Shown piece by piece: positions 1 to 8,444 of a stretch of 49,597 nt of DNA. Source of the DNA: Perlabentimonas sp046542995 (GTDB taxonomy: Bacteria > Bacteroidota > Bacteroidia > Bacteroidales > Tenuifilaceae); NCBI GenBank assembly GCA_046542995.1, contig JBKHAH010000013.1, forward strand, positions 1-49,597, written 5' to 3'. A program made the translations under genes and the position numbers. The notes below the pieces were generated by a model. It was not told the origin of the DNA, ran no database searches, and saw only the letters and a list, made by a program, of their open reading frames with translations. Within the stretch, counting starts at the first letter, position 1; each line of letters starts with the position of its first letter.

Positions 1-91
1 ATTGTAAATAAAAGTTTTCTGATTTTTTTTAGATGTATCTGTAAAAAATGGTATTTTGCAGAAATCTATTTTAACTCATAAGGTTTTACCA

Positions 92-1219
92 ATGATTTTT
101 CTTCTTATTCTTGGGGGCGCTCAGGCGCTTATGCTATTTTTTTTACTACTGGGGAAAAGGTCTATCAAGATACCCGATTACATTCTGTCGGGCTACCTGC
201 TGCTGTCGGCACTAATTATACTTCTTGCTTATTTAGAAATATGGAATAGGAATAGCGGTTACCCTTACCCATGGTTAATAAATATCTCAACACCCTTTAT
301 TCTGCTAATTGGTCCCGCAATATGGCTGTACGTTAAGTCTTTAACCGACCAGCATTTTCGGTTTAAACCGGTTTACCTGCTTCTTTTATTCCCCTTTTTG
401 CTGGTTGTTACCATGCTAATGGTGGGTAATTATCTTAAGCCCGATAGTGCAAAAATTATTATTGAGCAAACGGAACAGTTTAAGGGCCAACCATCTTTTT
501 TTGTTATTATTACACTGATTGCCCTATCAAACTTAGGATATACTTTGTGGGGACTTATTTTAATTGGTAGGTACAGGAAGAAGCTAAAGACCTACTTTTC
601 ACAAACCGATAGCATCAATCTGGCTTGGCTTCGTTTTTTATTGATATCTGCATTTGTTTGCTACGCAAGCATAAGCCTGCTGTATCTTGCAGATGCTTTC
701 TTTAATTTAATGAGCTATCACACGCTTCAACTAATTGCCTTTGGCATTGCTTCGGTTTTTGTTTTGGTTCTCGGATTTTTTGGAATTAAGCAGGGCGATG
801 TTTTTACTTCTATACCTGATAAGTTTGATATGGATGGGGCGCTAGCTACTTCTTTCTCTAGCAAGAAAGTTGAAAAGAGGGAAGAGGAGTTTGTTCATAG
901 TCTCCTATCATACATGAGGGATAGCAAACCATACCAGAACCCAGATATTACAATTGCATCGCTTGCAAAAGAATTAAATGTAAGCCCCGAGTACCTATCC
1001 AGCATTATTAACGGAAGGTTAAATCTGAACTACTTCGATTTTATCAATCATTTTCGTATTGAGGAGTTTAAGGCAATGTGCAAAAATCCTAAAAACAAGA
1101 ATTTTACACTTATTGGGCTGGCCTACGATTGTGGGTTTAACTCTAAGGCTACTTTTAATCGGGTGTTTAGAAAGGTGGTTGGGCGTACACCCAGTGAGTA
1201 CCTAAAATCGTTAAAATAA
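92..1219 (+). CDS. Membrane-anchored AraC-family transcriptional regulator
   Basis: The 375-residue protein has about seven hydrophobic segments (roughly residues 2-20, 31-50, 60-82, 93-112, 137-160, 182-205 and 212-232). A C-terminal AraC/XylS double helix-turn-helix follows at about 270-372 and ends in the family signature GFNSKATFNRVFRK (348-361). This architecture, an integral-membrane sensor joined to an AraC DNA-binding domain, is common in Bacteroidota; ligand and targets cannot be read from sequence. I prefer the ATG at 92, because it puts a hydrophobic segment right at the N-terminus. A TTG at 56 would add 12 residues. A hairpin terminator follows about 45 bases after the stop, so it is probably monocistronic. 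Whether it controls the next gene is unknown. Confidence 0.88.
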   Translation: MIFLLILGGAQALMLFFLLLGKRSIKIPDYILSGYLLLSALIILLAYLEIWNRNSGYPYPWLINISTPFILLIGPAIWLYVKSLTDQHFRFKPVYLLLLFPFLLVVTMLMVGNYLKPDSAKIIIEQTEQFKGQPSFFVIITLIALSNLGYTLWGLILIGRYRKKLKTYFSQTDSINLAWLRFLLISAFVCYASISLLYLADAFFNLMSYHTLQLIAFGIASVFVLVLGFFGIKQGDVFTSIPDKFDMDGALATSFSSKKVEKREEEFVHSLLSYMRDSKPYQNPDITIASLAKELNVSPEYLSSIINGRLNLNYFDFINHFRIEEFKAMCKNPKNKNFTLIGLAYDCGFNSKATFNRVFRKVVGRTPSEYLKSLK

Positions 1220-1263
1220 ATTCTTGCTGGCTTCTTCACATTCCTACTCTACTAAAAGTACAG

Positions 1264-1290
1264 GGTCTCAAAAAAATGAGACCTTTTTTT
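1264..1290 (+). terminator. Rho-independent terminator of the AraC-type gene
   Basis: A perfect 7-bp stem, GGTCTCA (1264-1270) with TGAGACC (1277-1283), has a six-A loop and runs straight into seven T residues. This is the clearest intrinsic terminator in the window. Confidence 0.85.
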
Positions 1291-1385
1291 AGCTAAGTTG
1301 ATACTAGCTGCTGGTTAGTTAATACCAGTGCACGCGTCATTATCCTTTCTTTTGCAAAGTAAATTCTAACTAAAAAATTTAAACG

Positions 1386-2069
1386 ATGCAAAGAATTACA
1401 ACAACAATTTTAGCTGCTTTTCTTCTCTTAATGGGATGCTCAACTCCATTATCAACCACCAACAAAGAAGGAAGAAAGCTCAAATACAGGATGCAGCTGG
1501 GCATAAACAAGGGTGGGGTAGTTGAAAACACAGACTTGTCGGTGATTCCAAATGCGCAGGTCGATGCGTATTCCGGCGCAACCAGCAAGGGTGCTAATGC
1601 CAGTGCAAAAACCATTATTCCTCTCGGGAGGAATGCAGTTGAAACGGGCATTGAACTAATGCATAATGGTCAAATCTTTACCTATAATGATGATGCAAAT
1701 GGCTTTTATGGCAACCGCAAGCTTGGCGTTTCACAGCTTATGGTTCCATTTGCCTATAGCCTGGGCATCTTTAAGAGGAATAATGCTGAAGGTTTGTTTC
1801 AGGTAAAGTTGGGCTACATGCTACAGCTTAATATTCTTTCCGTTTCCGATGCGAATGGAACCCTGCCTGATTATAGCACCAATGCTTTTACTAATGGTGT
1901 AACCTTTGGGGTATCAACCACCCCTTTTAGGTTGAGTAATGGTGCAAAAATCGGATTCTATGTAGATGGCTACAGAGGGACACAGGCTTACGAGGATTTT
2001 TACAACAGCACTGATTTTGAGATGCCGGGAACGGCATTCGTTAAGTACGGAATAATTTACCAGTTCTAA
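1386..2069 (+). CDS. Lipoprotein of unknown function with barrel-like C-terminus
   Basis: The 227-residue product starts with a short lipoprotein signal whose lipobox LLMGC places the acylated cysteine at residue 18. After a low-complexity linker the protein is rich in alternating polar and aromatic residues (for example around YGNRKLGVSQLMVPFAYSL) and ends in Phe, like outer-membrane beta-strands. A lipidated, barrel-like small protein is somewhat odd, so it may be a soluble beta-sandwich instead. I do not recognise the family. It lies 13 bases upstream of the flavodoxin gene and is probably co-transcribed with it. Confidence 0.7.
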   Translation: MQRITTTILAAFLLLMGCSTPLSTTNKEGRKLKYRMQLGINKGGVVENTDLSVIPNAQVDAYSGATSKGANASAKTIIPLGRNAVETGIELMHNGQIFTYNDDANGFYGNRKLGVSQLMVPFAYSLGIFKRNNAEGLFQVKLGYMLQLNILSVSDANGTLPDYSTNAFTNGVTFGVSTTPFRLSNGAKIGFYVDGYRGTQAYEDFYNSTDFEMPGTAFVKYGIIYQF

Positions 2070-2082
2070 AAACTTGTGAACT

Positions 2083-2562
2083 ATGAAAACAGCAATAGTA
2101 TATGCAACCACCCACGGAACCACCCGCAAGGTTGTGGAGAGAATTAACACGGAGCTAAAGGGTAAGGCAACACTGCTCAATTTAAAAACAGCAAAGAGAG
2201 TGGACGTTAGCCAGTTTGAGCAGGTGGTAATTGGTGGATCAATACATGCCGGCTCTATTCAGCGATGCATTAAAAAATTCTGCCAGCAGAATATGGTGAG
2301 CCTGCTGCAAAAGCGGGTAATCCTTTTTATTTGCGGCATGAACGAAAAGGATTTCCCCGCGGAGCTTAAAAACGCCTACCCGGAGCTTTTACGTAAGCAC
2401 GCAGCTTATTATACTGCTGTTGGTGGCGAATTTTTAATTGAAAGGATGAATTTTATTGAGCGACTCATAGTAAAGAGGATAACGGGAATATCCCATTCAG
2501 TATCCAATATTAAGGAGCAAGAAGTAAATGGGATTGTTGAAGTTATCTTAAAACCTTTCTAA
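2083..2562 (+). CDS. Flavodoxin-domain protein (HemG-like)
   Basis: The 159-residue cytoplasmic protein opens with the flavodoxin FMN phosphate-binding loop (YATTHGTTRKV, residues 7-17). It has the second flavin-side motif VVIGGSIHAGSIQRCI, typical of the flavodoxin_5 group that includes menaquinone-dependent protoporphyrinogen oxidase (HemG). Its length fits that family. No other haem-synthesis gene is nearby, so the substrate is uncertain; a general flavodoxin-like reductase is an alternative. Its stop codon overlaps the stop of the convergent downstream gene by three bases. Confidence 0.75.
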   Translation: MKTAIVYATTHGTTRKVVERINTELKGKATLLNLKTAKRVDVSQFEQVVIGGSIHAGSIQRCIKKFCQQNMVSLLQKRVILFICGMNEKDFPAELKNAYPELLRKHAAYYTAVGGEFLIERMNFIERLIVKRITGISHSVSNIKEQEVNGIVEVILKPF

Positions 2563-3989
2563 AATGTAACCTCTACTATCTGATTATTTTTGTCAAGATA
2601 AATTGCTTTATTCCAACCTGAAGGTATTATTGTTGATTTTCTATCGTCAATAACAAAACCATCGTATTTATGTCTGTAAACACTAGTTCCATTGCTTAAA
2701 TCATAAATTTCTTTAAAGTTTTTTCTGTTTTTACTATATAACATTAGCAAAAAATCATCATTACGATATAATGTGTTAATAACAAATATTGAAGTGTTTG
2801 AAAAATCACCCTTTAAAAAACTTTCAACATTTTCATAAGAAAAACCTTTAAAATCTCTTGTAGTCACAGTTTGTTTCTCCACATCATATTCAATTGGAAG
2901 CAAACTGTGATTTATTATTGGCAAATCTGAATAAATATACGAAGGTTGAACTACAGAATGAATTGATTGAAACGATTTAGGAATACTCATATCTAAAAAG
3001 CTGAAAATGATTTCCTTGGAACTATTTTTGATATTTAACTTGCCAAAAGGTCTCGTCTCATCACTTACTTCCTTATTCTCTGAGAACATGCTAATTATGT
3101 ATCCGTCATTGAAATATTCAAAAAAGAAAGGTGACAGATGGTGAGTTTCGTTATTATTAACTTTATCAGGTAATGATTCCAGGTTTATTGAATACAAATA
3201 GTTCAGGTTGAAGTCTAACTTAACAATTGCAGGAGATGTGTAAACCCCTATATTTTCCTTATCAAAGTCGAACCTCTTGAGGAGGGGAAATTCACAAAAA
3301 AGGTCTATTGTGGTATCATTAAAAGTTATATTTGAAATTTTTACCCTATCGTAGGCTATTTCCTTAATTCCTTCAATGTGTTTTGATAGCGAGTCAAAGT
3401 AGGAGTAATCTTTGAACACATCATAATAAACTTCTTTGTTAAAAAGGGTATATCCATTTGTGGTAAAAACTTTGTTTTTTGAGCGAAGAAAGAGTTCGTT
3501 GTATGTATTGTCTAAGATTAAATAATTGTCATCCTCCTTTTTAATCAAGTTGTTATTTGAGAAGAGTATAGAATCTGGAAATTGAAAAATTTCTTTTTTC
3601 TTTTTTTTAATATTTAGAGCATTTATTAACCCAACTACCTCAGAGTTAATCTTGTAAATTGGAATTGAAAATAGCATGCTATCCTCTTGATAAATGTTTG
3701 CAGTTGAGCCTTTTCGTGTTAATTCATTATATAATGAATCTGAGTAAACTGTATTATCAAGTGAGATATTTAGTACCTTTTCTAGTTTCTCCTGCTGACC
3801 AATATAAGATTCTTCTAATAACCAATTTACTCTAAAATCATTGCTTACTTTGTCAAGTGAAGAATGCACCTCTCTTATATAGTTCCCACAATCATTGGGG
3901 TTTAATGTTACAATTAAACTCAAATCTTGACTAAAGGCGCTAAAACTAATTATTAAGTAAAGTAAAATTATTGCAACGGGTCTCATCAT
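2559..3989 (-). CDS. Secreted protein of unknown function, AT-rich
   Basis: The start is placed at the ATG pair 3989/3986, because the residues that follow (RPVAIILLYLIISFSAFSQ) are a clear signal peptide; upstream extension adds only non-signal residues. The mature part, about 455 residues, has no motif I recognise. A hydrophobic strand followed by an Asn-Asp-Cys near its beginning resembles, weakly, the start of a thioredoxin-like fold. The later region, with repeated short hydrophobic strands and Tyr/Asp-rich turns, could be a beta-propeller. Codon use is visibly more A/T-rich than in the flanking flavodoxin and ssb genes, which suggests recent acquisition. A -7 box inside an inverted repeat lies about 65 bases upstream. 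Confidence 0.65.
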   Translation of the reverse strand: MMRPVAIILLYLIISFSAFSQDLSLIVTLNPNDCGNYIREVHSSLDKVSNDFRVNWLLEESYIGQQEKLEKVLNISLDNTVYSDSLYNELTRKGSTANIYQEDSMLFSIPIYKINSEVVGLINALNIKKKKKEIFQFPDSILFSNNNLIKKEDDNYLILDNTYNELFLRSKNKVFTTNGYTLFNKEVYYDVFKDYSYFDSLSKHIEGIKEIAYDRVKISNITFNDTTIDLFCEFPLLKRFDFDKENIGVYTSPAIVKLDFNLNYLYSINLESLPDKVNNNETHHLSPFFFEYFNDGYIISMFSENKEVSDETRPFGKLNIKNSSKEIIFSFLDMSIPKSFQSIHSVVQPSYIYSDLPIINHSLLPIEYDVEKQTVTTRDFKGFSYENVESFLKGDFSNTSIFVINTLYRNDDFLLMLYSKNRKNFKEIYDLSNGTSVYRHKYDGFVIDDRKSTIIPSGWNKAIYLDKNNQIVEVTF

Positions 3990-4042
3990 TCTAGATTTAA
4001 TAGTTTGATAATCAAGGAAAGGCAATAGGCATTTCACTTTGA

Positions 4043-4065
4043 TATTATCTTTTTCAAAGATAATA
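4043..4065 (-). promoter_or_regulatory. Palindrome containing a -7 promoter box
   Basis: TATTATCTTT (4043-4052) and AAAGATAATA (4056-4065) form a perfect 10-bp inverted repeat around a 3-base spacer. On the minus strand 4062-4055 reads TATCTTTG, matching the Bacteroidota -7 consensus TAnnTTTG. Transcription would start about 60 bases before the gene that begins at 3989. The dyad could be an operator overlapping the promoter. Confidence 0.5.
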
Positions 4066-4120
4066 ATTGATTTATTTCTAGGACGTAAAAATACTTATCT
4101 TTCCTTTAGAATTTTATGTT

Positions 4121-4378
4121 TTACTTGTCTAAGTTATCCAAAGCCTTTGTTACCTCTTTTGGATAGAAGATATGCTTATTTTCTTTACCTTGTCTAGTGG
4201 TACAGAATTCGTTATATGGCTTAACACACCATAAAAGAATATCAACTTCCCAGCCTGGTCTTACAATTATCTCATAGTGCCTTACATAGCCAACTGGGCG
4301 ATACTTGTTTGCTTTTGTTTCAACTACCGATGTTAATGAGAGCAATAAAATGACAGTTAAAATATATAATTTCTTCAT
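4121..4378 (-). CDS. Small secreted protein of unknown function
   Basis: This 85-residue product has a strong signal peptide (KKLYILTVILLLSLTSVVE) and a mature part of about 62 residues with two cysteines (WCVKPYNEFC) that could form a disulphide in the periplasm. I know no family for it. It is on the same strand as the secreted protein downstream (131 bases apart), and both are AT-rich, so they may belong to one accessory insertion between the flavodoxin gene and ssb. Confidence 0.5.
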   Translation of the reverse strand: MKKLYILTVILLLSLTSVVETKANKYRPVGYVRHYEIIVRPGWEVDILLWCVKPYNEFCTTRQGKENKHIFYPKEVTKALDNLDK

Positions 4379-4393
4379 GACTTGTAGGTTTAA

Positions 4394-4443
4394 GTTGTTA
4401 AAAATTTAATTTAATTGATTTTAAATAGCGCTATTTTAACAAC
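4394..4443. repeat. Nested inverted repeats upstream of the small secreted gene
   Basis: GTTGTTAAAA (4394-4403) and TTTTAACAAC (4434-4443) are perfect complements. Just inside the right arm lies a separate 14-bp perfect palindrome, AAATAGCGCTATTT. They sit directly before the start of the minus-strand gene at 4378 and may be operator sites. I found no clear TAnnTTTG box for that gene. Confidence 0.45.
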
Positions 4444-4523
4444 AAAGAAAAAAAAACGAATCCACGAAATCGATTTCTGCAAAATCCATATGTTGTAAAA
4501 CATGCAAATAGTTGCCGACAGGA

Positions 4524-4589
4524 ATTAACATGTTAATATAACAATGTTTGCTTATTAATCATGTAGGTCTAAAAATATCCTTATATTTG
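4524..4589 (+). promoter_or_regulatory. Promoter region of ssb
   Basis: TATATTTG at 4582-4589 matches the -7 box TAnnTTTG and gives a leader of roughly 28 bases before ssb. A 14-bp palindrome, ATTAACATGTTAAT, at 4524-4537 lies about 45 bases upstream and could bind a regulator. No -33 TTG is found at the usual spacing. Confidence 0.45.
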
Positions 4590-4623
4590 TATCTTGCATG
4601 TAAAACCCTAAAAAACTAAAGCA

Positions 4624-5052
4624 ATGAGTGTTAATAAAGTTATTTTAATTGGGAATGTTGGTAAGGACCCTGAGGTAAGGCATCTTGATAGTGGTGTTAC
4701 CGTTGCACGGTTTCCTTTAGCAACAAACGAGACGTATACTGATAAAAGCGGACAGAAAGTTACGCAAACAGAATGGCATAATATTGTAGTTTGGCGTGGA
4801 CAGGCTGAGGTTGCCGAGAAGTACATAACGACTGGCAAGCTGCTGTATGTTGAGGGTAGGCTGCGTACAAGTGTATACGACGATAAGCAGACTGGAGCCA
4901 AAAAGTACTTTACCGAGGTGCAGTGTACAAACTTTCGATTCTTAGGATCACCAAGCGATTCTCAGCAGAAGGATCAATCGGGAGGGGCACCAACCTCAAA
5001 GAACGAATCTGAGCCTCCAATGCCTGAACCTGAGGATGATCTGCCATTCTAG
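4624..5052 (+). CDS. ssb: Single-stranded DNA-binding protein
   Basis: The 142-residue protein has the SSB OB-fold at about residues 1-107, opening with MSVNKVILIGNVGKDPEVR and carrying EWHNIVVWRGQAEVAEKY and YVEGRLRT. A disordered Gln/Ser/Pro linker follows, then the acidic tail DDLPF that recruits repair and replication proteins. It coats single-stranded DNA during replication, recombination and repair. Its placement just before gldE and gldD is the conserved Bacteroidota arrangement. The 32-base gap to gldE suggests partial co-transcription. Confidence 0.97.
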   Translation: MSVNKVILIGNVGKDPEVRHLDSGVTVARFPLATNETYTDKSGQKVTQTEWHNIVVWRGQAEVAEKYITTGKLLYVEGRLRTSVYDDKQTGAKKYFTEVQCTNFRFLGSPSDSQQKDQSGGAPTSKNESEPPMPEPEDDLPF

Positions 5053-5084
5053 GTTGCATTAATTAAACAAAAATTGTATTAAAG

Positions 5085-6416
5085 TTGGAATCATCACCTC
5101 TTTTTTGTTTTATAGATTCAATCACTTTGCCAGATATTGCATTATATCCAATTAGTATTGGTGTAGTGCTGGGTTTTTTAGTCCTGATAATTATGCTTGT
5201 TTCATCAAGTATGGTTTCCGGATCAGAGTCGGCCTTCTTCTCACTAACCCCGTCAAACCTTAAGCATCTGAAGAACGACAATTCAAAAACCAATAAAATT
5301 GTGCTTGAGCTGCTCGATAATCCAGAGCAGCTTCTTGCATCAATTCTAATAGCAAATAACTTCGTTAATATTGGCATTGTAATACTTTCGACTTTCCTTA
5401 CAAGTGCTGTAATCGATTTTTCCAATGCCCCAGTTTTTGGTTTTATAATTCAGGTGGTTGTTATAACTTTTATTCTATTACTATTTGGCGAGATTATTCC
5501 AAAAATCCTTGCAACAACCAAGGCGCTCTCCTTTTCGCGGTTTATGGCATATCCGTTGTATGTTATAACGAGAGTGTTTAAGCCCCTTAACTATCTTCTG
5601 GTTAGCTCTACAGCACAAGTTAGCCGGAGGTTTATGCCCCGCAGGAATATTTCAATTAACGACCTGAGCGATGCCTTAGACATTACATCTGACCAGCATC
5701 CCGAGGAGAGGAAAATCCTACGTGGGATAGTAACCTATGGAAACACTGAGGTTAAGGAGATAATGAAGCCCCGCTTAGATGTTGTTGCGGTTGATTTAAC
5801 GGTAGGTTTTAATAAGTTAAAGACAGTTGTTATTGAATCGGGTCACAGCAGGATTCCCGTTTTCGAAAACTCTTTCGATGAGATCAGGGGTGTGCTTTAT
5901 GTAAAGGACCTTCTGCCTTTCATTGATAAACCCGATAGTTTTAACTGGCAAAAGTTAGTTAGAGAGCCATACTTTGTACCTGAGACCAAGAAGATTAACA
6001 TACTCCTATCGGAGTTCAAAACAAACAAAATTCACTTAGCCATTGTTGTCGATGAATACGGAGGTACCTGTGGCATTGTTACGCTTGAAGATATACTTGA
6101 GGAGATTGTGGGTGAAATATCGGATGAGTCTGACGATGAGGAGAAACTCTTCACAAAAATTGATGACAACAACTACCTGTTTGAGGGCAAGATTCTTTTG
6201 AACGACTTTTCAAAAGTACTTAATGTTGATGACTCAATATTTGACGATGTGCGCGGCGAAGCAGAAACCCTCGCAGGAGTTATACTTGAAATAACTGGGT
6301 ATTTGCCCGAGAAAAATGATGTAATAAACCACAAAATGTTTAGGTTTACCGTTGATGCAGTTGATGCTAAAAGGATAAAACGGGTAAGGGTTACTATTAA
6401 AAAGAAGGAAGAGTAG
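5085..6416 (+). CDS. gldE: GldE, gliding-motility-associated DUF21/CBS membrane protein
   Basis: This 443-residue inner-membrane protein has an N-terminal DUF21/CNNM region with hydrophobic segments at about 24-44, 80-105 and 110-132. A CBS pair follows at roughly 212-345 (HSRIPVF; VVDEYGGTCGIVTLEDILEEIVGE), then a CorC/HlyC domain. The whole resembles CorC-type transporter-associated proteins. GldE is known from Flavobacterium as a partner of GldD in gliding and type IX secretion. I accept the TTG at 5085, since no upstream ATG is in frame and the Leu-start matches my recollection of homologues. It is followed after one base by gldD, so translation is probably coupled. Confidence 0.9.
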   Translation: MESSPLFCFIDSITLPDIALYPISIGVVLGFLVLIIMLVSSSMVSGSESAFFSLTPSNLKHLKNDNSKTNKIVLELLDNPEQLLASILIANNFVNIGIVILSTFLTSAVIDFSNAPVFGFIIQVVVITFILLLFGEIIPKILATTKALSFSRFMAYPLYVITRVFKPLNYLLVSSTAQVSRRFMPRRNISINDLSDALDITSDQHPEERKILRGIVTYGNTEVKEIMKPRLDVVAVDLTVGFNKLKTVVIESGHSRIPVFENSFDEIRGVLYVKDLLPFIDKPDSFNWQKLVREPYFVPETKKINILLSEFKTNKIHLAIVVDEYGGTCGIVTLEDILEEIVGEISDESDDEEKLFTKIDDNNYLFEGKILLNDFSKVLNVDDSIFDDVRGEAETLAGVILEITGYLPEKNDVINHKMFRFTVDAVDAKRIKRVRVTIKKKEE

Positions 6417-6417
6417 T

Positions 6418-7008
6418 ATGATAAGACAAGTCTTTGCAGGGTTGGCCATTTTAGGCCTTTTTTTAGCACTTTGGGGATGCAATGGTGGATCAACACCTAA
6501 GCCCCGTGGATATTTCAGAATAGATTTTCCCGAGAAGGATTACCAGGTGTTCGATTCAGCGCATTACCCTTTTAGCTTTCACTATCCCACCTATGCTGAG
6601 GTAGTTGAAGATAACTCAAGGAATGCTGAAAGATATTGGATGAACGTTGAATTCCCTGGATATAAAGCAAAAATCCATATTAGCTACAAAGATGTACGTG
6701 GCAGGCTCGATTCACTAATTGAAGATTCAAGAACACTCGCCTTTAAGCAAGCATACAGGGCCGATGCAATAAATGAGAAATTTTATACAAATCATGAAAC
6801 TAATGTTTACGGCCTACTGTATAACCTGAAAGGGAATACAGCAAGCGCTTGGCAATTTTACGTTACCGATTCTGTTCGTCATTTTTTGCGCGGAGCGCTC
6901 TATTTTTCAGTTACTCCTAACAAGGATTCACTGGCTCCAGCCAATGATTTTTTTGGTAAAGATTTAGTAAAGTTAATGGAAACAGTGGAGTGGAACGAAA
7001 CAGACTAG
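6418..7008 (+). CDS. gldD: GldD, gliding-motility lipoprotein
   Basis: The 196-residue protein has a lipoprotein signal ending in ALWGC (Cys21) and then PKPRGYFRIDFP (28-39), the hallmark of GldD. In Flavobacterium johnsoniae GldD is a lipoprotein needed for gliding and for type IX secretion function; in non-gliding relatives it serves secretion alone. It starts one base after the gldE stop and is followed after six bases by the phosphopantetheinyl transferase gene, so the three are one transcription unit. Other Gld/Por components are not in the window. Confidence 0.93.
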   Translation: MIRQVFAGLAILGLFLALWGCNGGSTPKPRGYFRIDFPEKDYQVFDSAHYPFSFHYPTYAEVVEDNSRNAERYWMNVEFPGYKAKIHISYKDVRGRLDSLIEDSRTLAFKQAYRADAINEKFYTNHETNVYGLLYNLKGNTASAWQFYVTDSVRHFLRGALYFSVTPNKDSLAPANDFFGKDLVKLMETVEWNETD

Positions 7009-7014
7009 CTGATT

Positions 7015-7656
7015 ATGGGGATTGTTGATATAACAAAAACAGGAGATTTTACTCTTGGCGTTTGGCGTGTTGAGGAGAGTGAAAACAAGCTGAAAGAGAT
7101 TGTTGGTGGCGATTATTTCCCAGGATTAACACGTATGACTCATCCCCGTAGGAGGTTGGAGTGGTTGGCTGCACGTTCACTCCTAAGGGACTTTGGTTAT
7201 AGCGGTCATGTAATGTACCACCCAACACGTCGGCCGTTTCTGGCAAATTCCAGATCGCATCTTTCAATAAGTCATTCATATCCTCTAGTGGCGGTTATAC
7301 TTAGTGAGCAGTATTATGTGGGGGTTGATATTGAGTCGTACACGCGTCCTTTTGTTCAGGTTGCCCATAAGTATCTTTCGAAACATGAAATGGAATGGCT
7401 TGATCTGGAAGATAATCGGAGGCTTGCTCTAATTTGGAGTGCAAAGGAAGCCATATATAAACTACCTGGAATGGATGGCTTAGGAGGTGTTGATATGGAT
7501 GTAAAACCGATAGAAAACCTGTATGACAAAGGAATGCTAAAAGCGAACGTACGGATTGGGGGCACTGTTCAGCATTTTGAGGTTAACTATTTTTACATGG
7601 ATTATTTTAACGTTGTGTGGGTGTGTTGTAATCCCAAAACCCTTGCTTGGTTATGA
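7015..7656 (+). CDS. 4'-Phosphopantetheinyl transferase superfamily protein
   Basis: This 213-residue cytoplasmic protein carries both metal-binding motifs of the Sfp/AcpT superfamily: GVDIES at 103-108 (Asp105, Glu107) and WSAKEAIYK at 141-149 (Glu145). An SISHS stretch at 84-88 contacts coenzyme A in the family. It moves the phosphopantetheine arm of CoA onto a carrier-protein serine. The acceptor, fatty-acid or secondary-metabolite carrier, cannot be told from the locus. The stop overlaps the start of the next gene as ATGA, which indicates translational coupling. Confidence 0.9.
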   Translation: MGIVDITKTGDFTLGVWRVEESENKLKEIVGGDYFPGLTRMTHPRRRLEWLAARSLLRDFGYSGHVMYHPTRRPFLANSRSHLSISHSYPLVAVILSEQYYVGVDIESYTRPFVQVAHKYLSKHEMEWLDLEDNRRLALIWSAKEAIYKLPGMDGLGGVDMDVKPIENLYDKGMLKANVRIGGTVQHFEVNYFYMDYFNVVWVCCNPKTLAWL

Positions 7657-8375
7657 CCATTTATTCAAAGTTAGCAGCAACGAGAGACACGGGGCTTTTT
7701 GCATTGCTTGTAGATCCCGATAAGCATAATCCTGATAGCTTGTCGAGCTTAGCGAACCATGCTGAGGTATGTGGAGTAGACTTTTTCTTATTGGGAGGTA
7801 GCTTGATAAAAAGAGGGATGGAGGAAACCTTGATAGTTCTTAAAGCCTCCGCAAGTATCCCTGTAATACTATTTCCGGGTAGCGTTTTCCAACTCTGTTC
7901 AGGGGCAGATGGAATACTCTTACTTTCTTTAATATCTGGTAGAAATCCAGAGTTCTTAATTGGGAATCATGTTGTTGCTGCACATGCTATAAAGAATAGC
8001 GGGATGGAGGTTATCCCTACCGGATATATTTTAATTGATACTGGCAAACCCACATCGGTTCAGTATATGAGTGGTACAATGCCTATTCCTGGAAACAAAT
8101 CTGATATTGTTGTAGCAACAGCTATTGCTGGAGAGCAGCTGGGGAATAAGGCCATATACCTTGAAGGTGGTAGCGGAGCTCAAGGCTCAATATCAACTGA
8201 AATTATTAAGGATGTAAAGCATAGCGTAGATATTCCCATAGTTGTTGGTGGAGGAATAAGAACGCCACAGCAAGTTTTAAGAGCCCGGAAGGCAGGAGCA
8301 TCGATGATTGTTGTGGGGAGTGCCATTGAGCAAAATCTACAGCTGCTCCAAGACTTGGTATTTGCTAGCAGATAG
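7653..8375 (+). CDS. Geranylgeranylglyceryl/heptaprenylglyceryl phosphate synthase (PcrB/GGGPS type)
   Basis: The 240-residue TIM-barrel enzyme shows DPDKHN at 21-26, LLGGS at 46-50, YLEGGSGA at 169-176 and VVGGGIRT at 197-204. These are the phosphate and sn-glycerol-1-phosphate contacts of the PcrB/GGGPS family. It forms an ether bond between a polyprenyl diphosphate and glycerol-1-phosphate, the first step to archaeal-type ether lipids; some Bacteroidota carry genuine GGGP synthases. I use the ATG at 7653, overlapping the previous stop, rather than a TTG six bases earlier. The physiological product here is not known. Confidence 0.9.
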   Translation: MTIYSKLAATRDTGLFALLVDPDKHNPDSLSSLANHAEVCGVDFFLLGGSLIKRGMEETLIVLKASASIPVILFPGSVFQLCSGADGILLLSLISGRNPEFLIGNHVVAAHAIKNSGMEVIPTGYILIDTGKPTSVQYMSGTMPIPGNKSDIVVATAIAGEQLGNKAIYLEGGSGAQGSISTEIIKDVKHSVDIPIVVGGGIRTPQQVLRARKAGASMIVVGSAIEQNLQLLQDLVFASR

Positions 8376-8378
8376 AGT

Positions 8379-8414
8379 AAAAAGAAAGGAGGAGCATAAA
8401 AAATGCACCTCCTT
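8379..8414 (-). terminator. Terminator for the kor genes (minus strand)
   Basis: AAGGAGG (8386-8392) pairs with CCTCCTT (8408-8414), and GCAT/ATGC continue the stem after one A/A mismatch. Read on the minus strand, the hairpin is followed by TCTTTTT (8385-8379), so it stops transcription from korB, 30 bases upstream. It may also act on the plus strand after the GGGP synthase gene, though no T-run follows there. Confidence 0.75.
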
Positions 8415-8444
8415 CAATCTAATAATATAGGAGTCTGTTAAATG

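Noticed and set aside
5063..5425. A 120-codon open frame on minus opposite gldE
   Set aside because: It lies wholly within the gldE reading frame, lacks any recognisable domain, and is best explained as a shadow of that gene.
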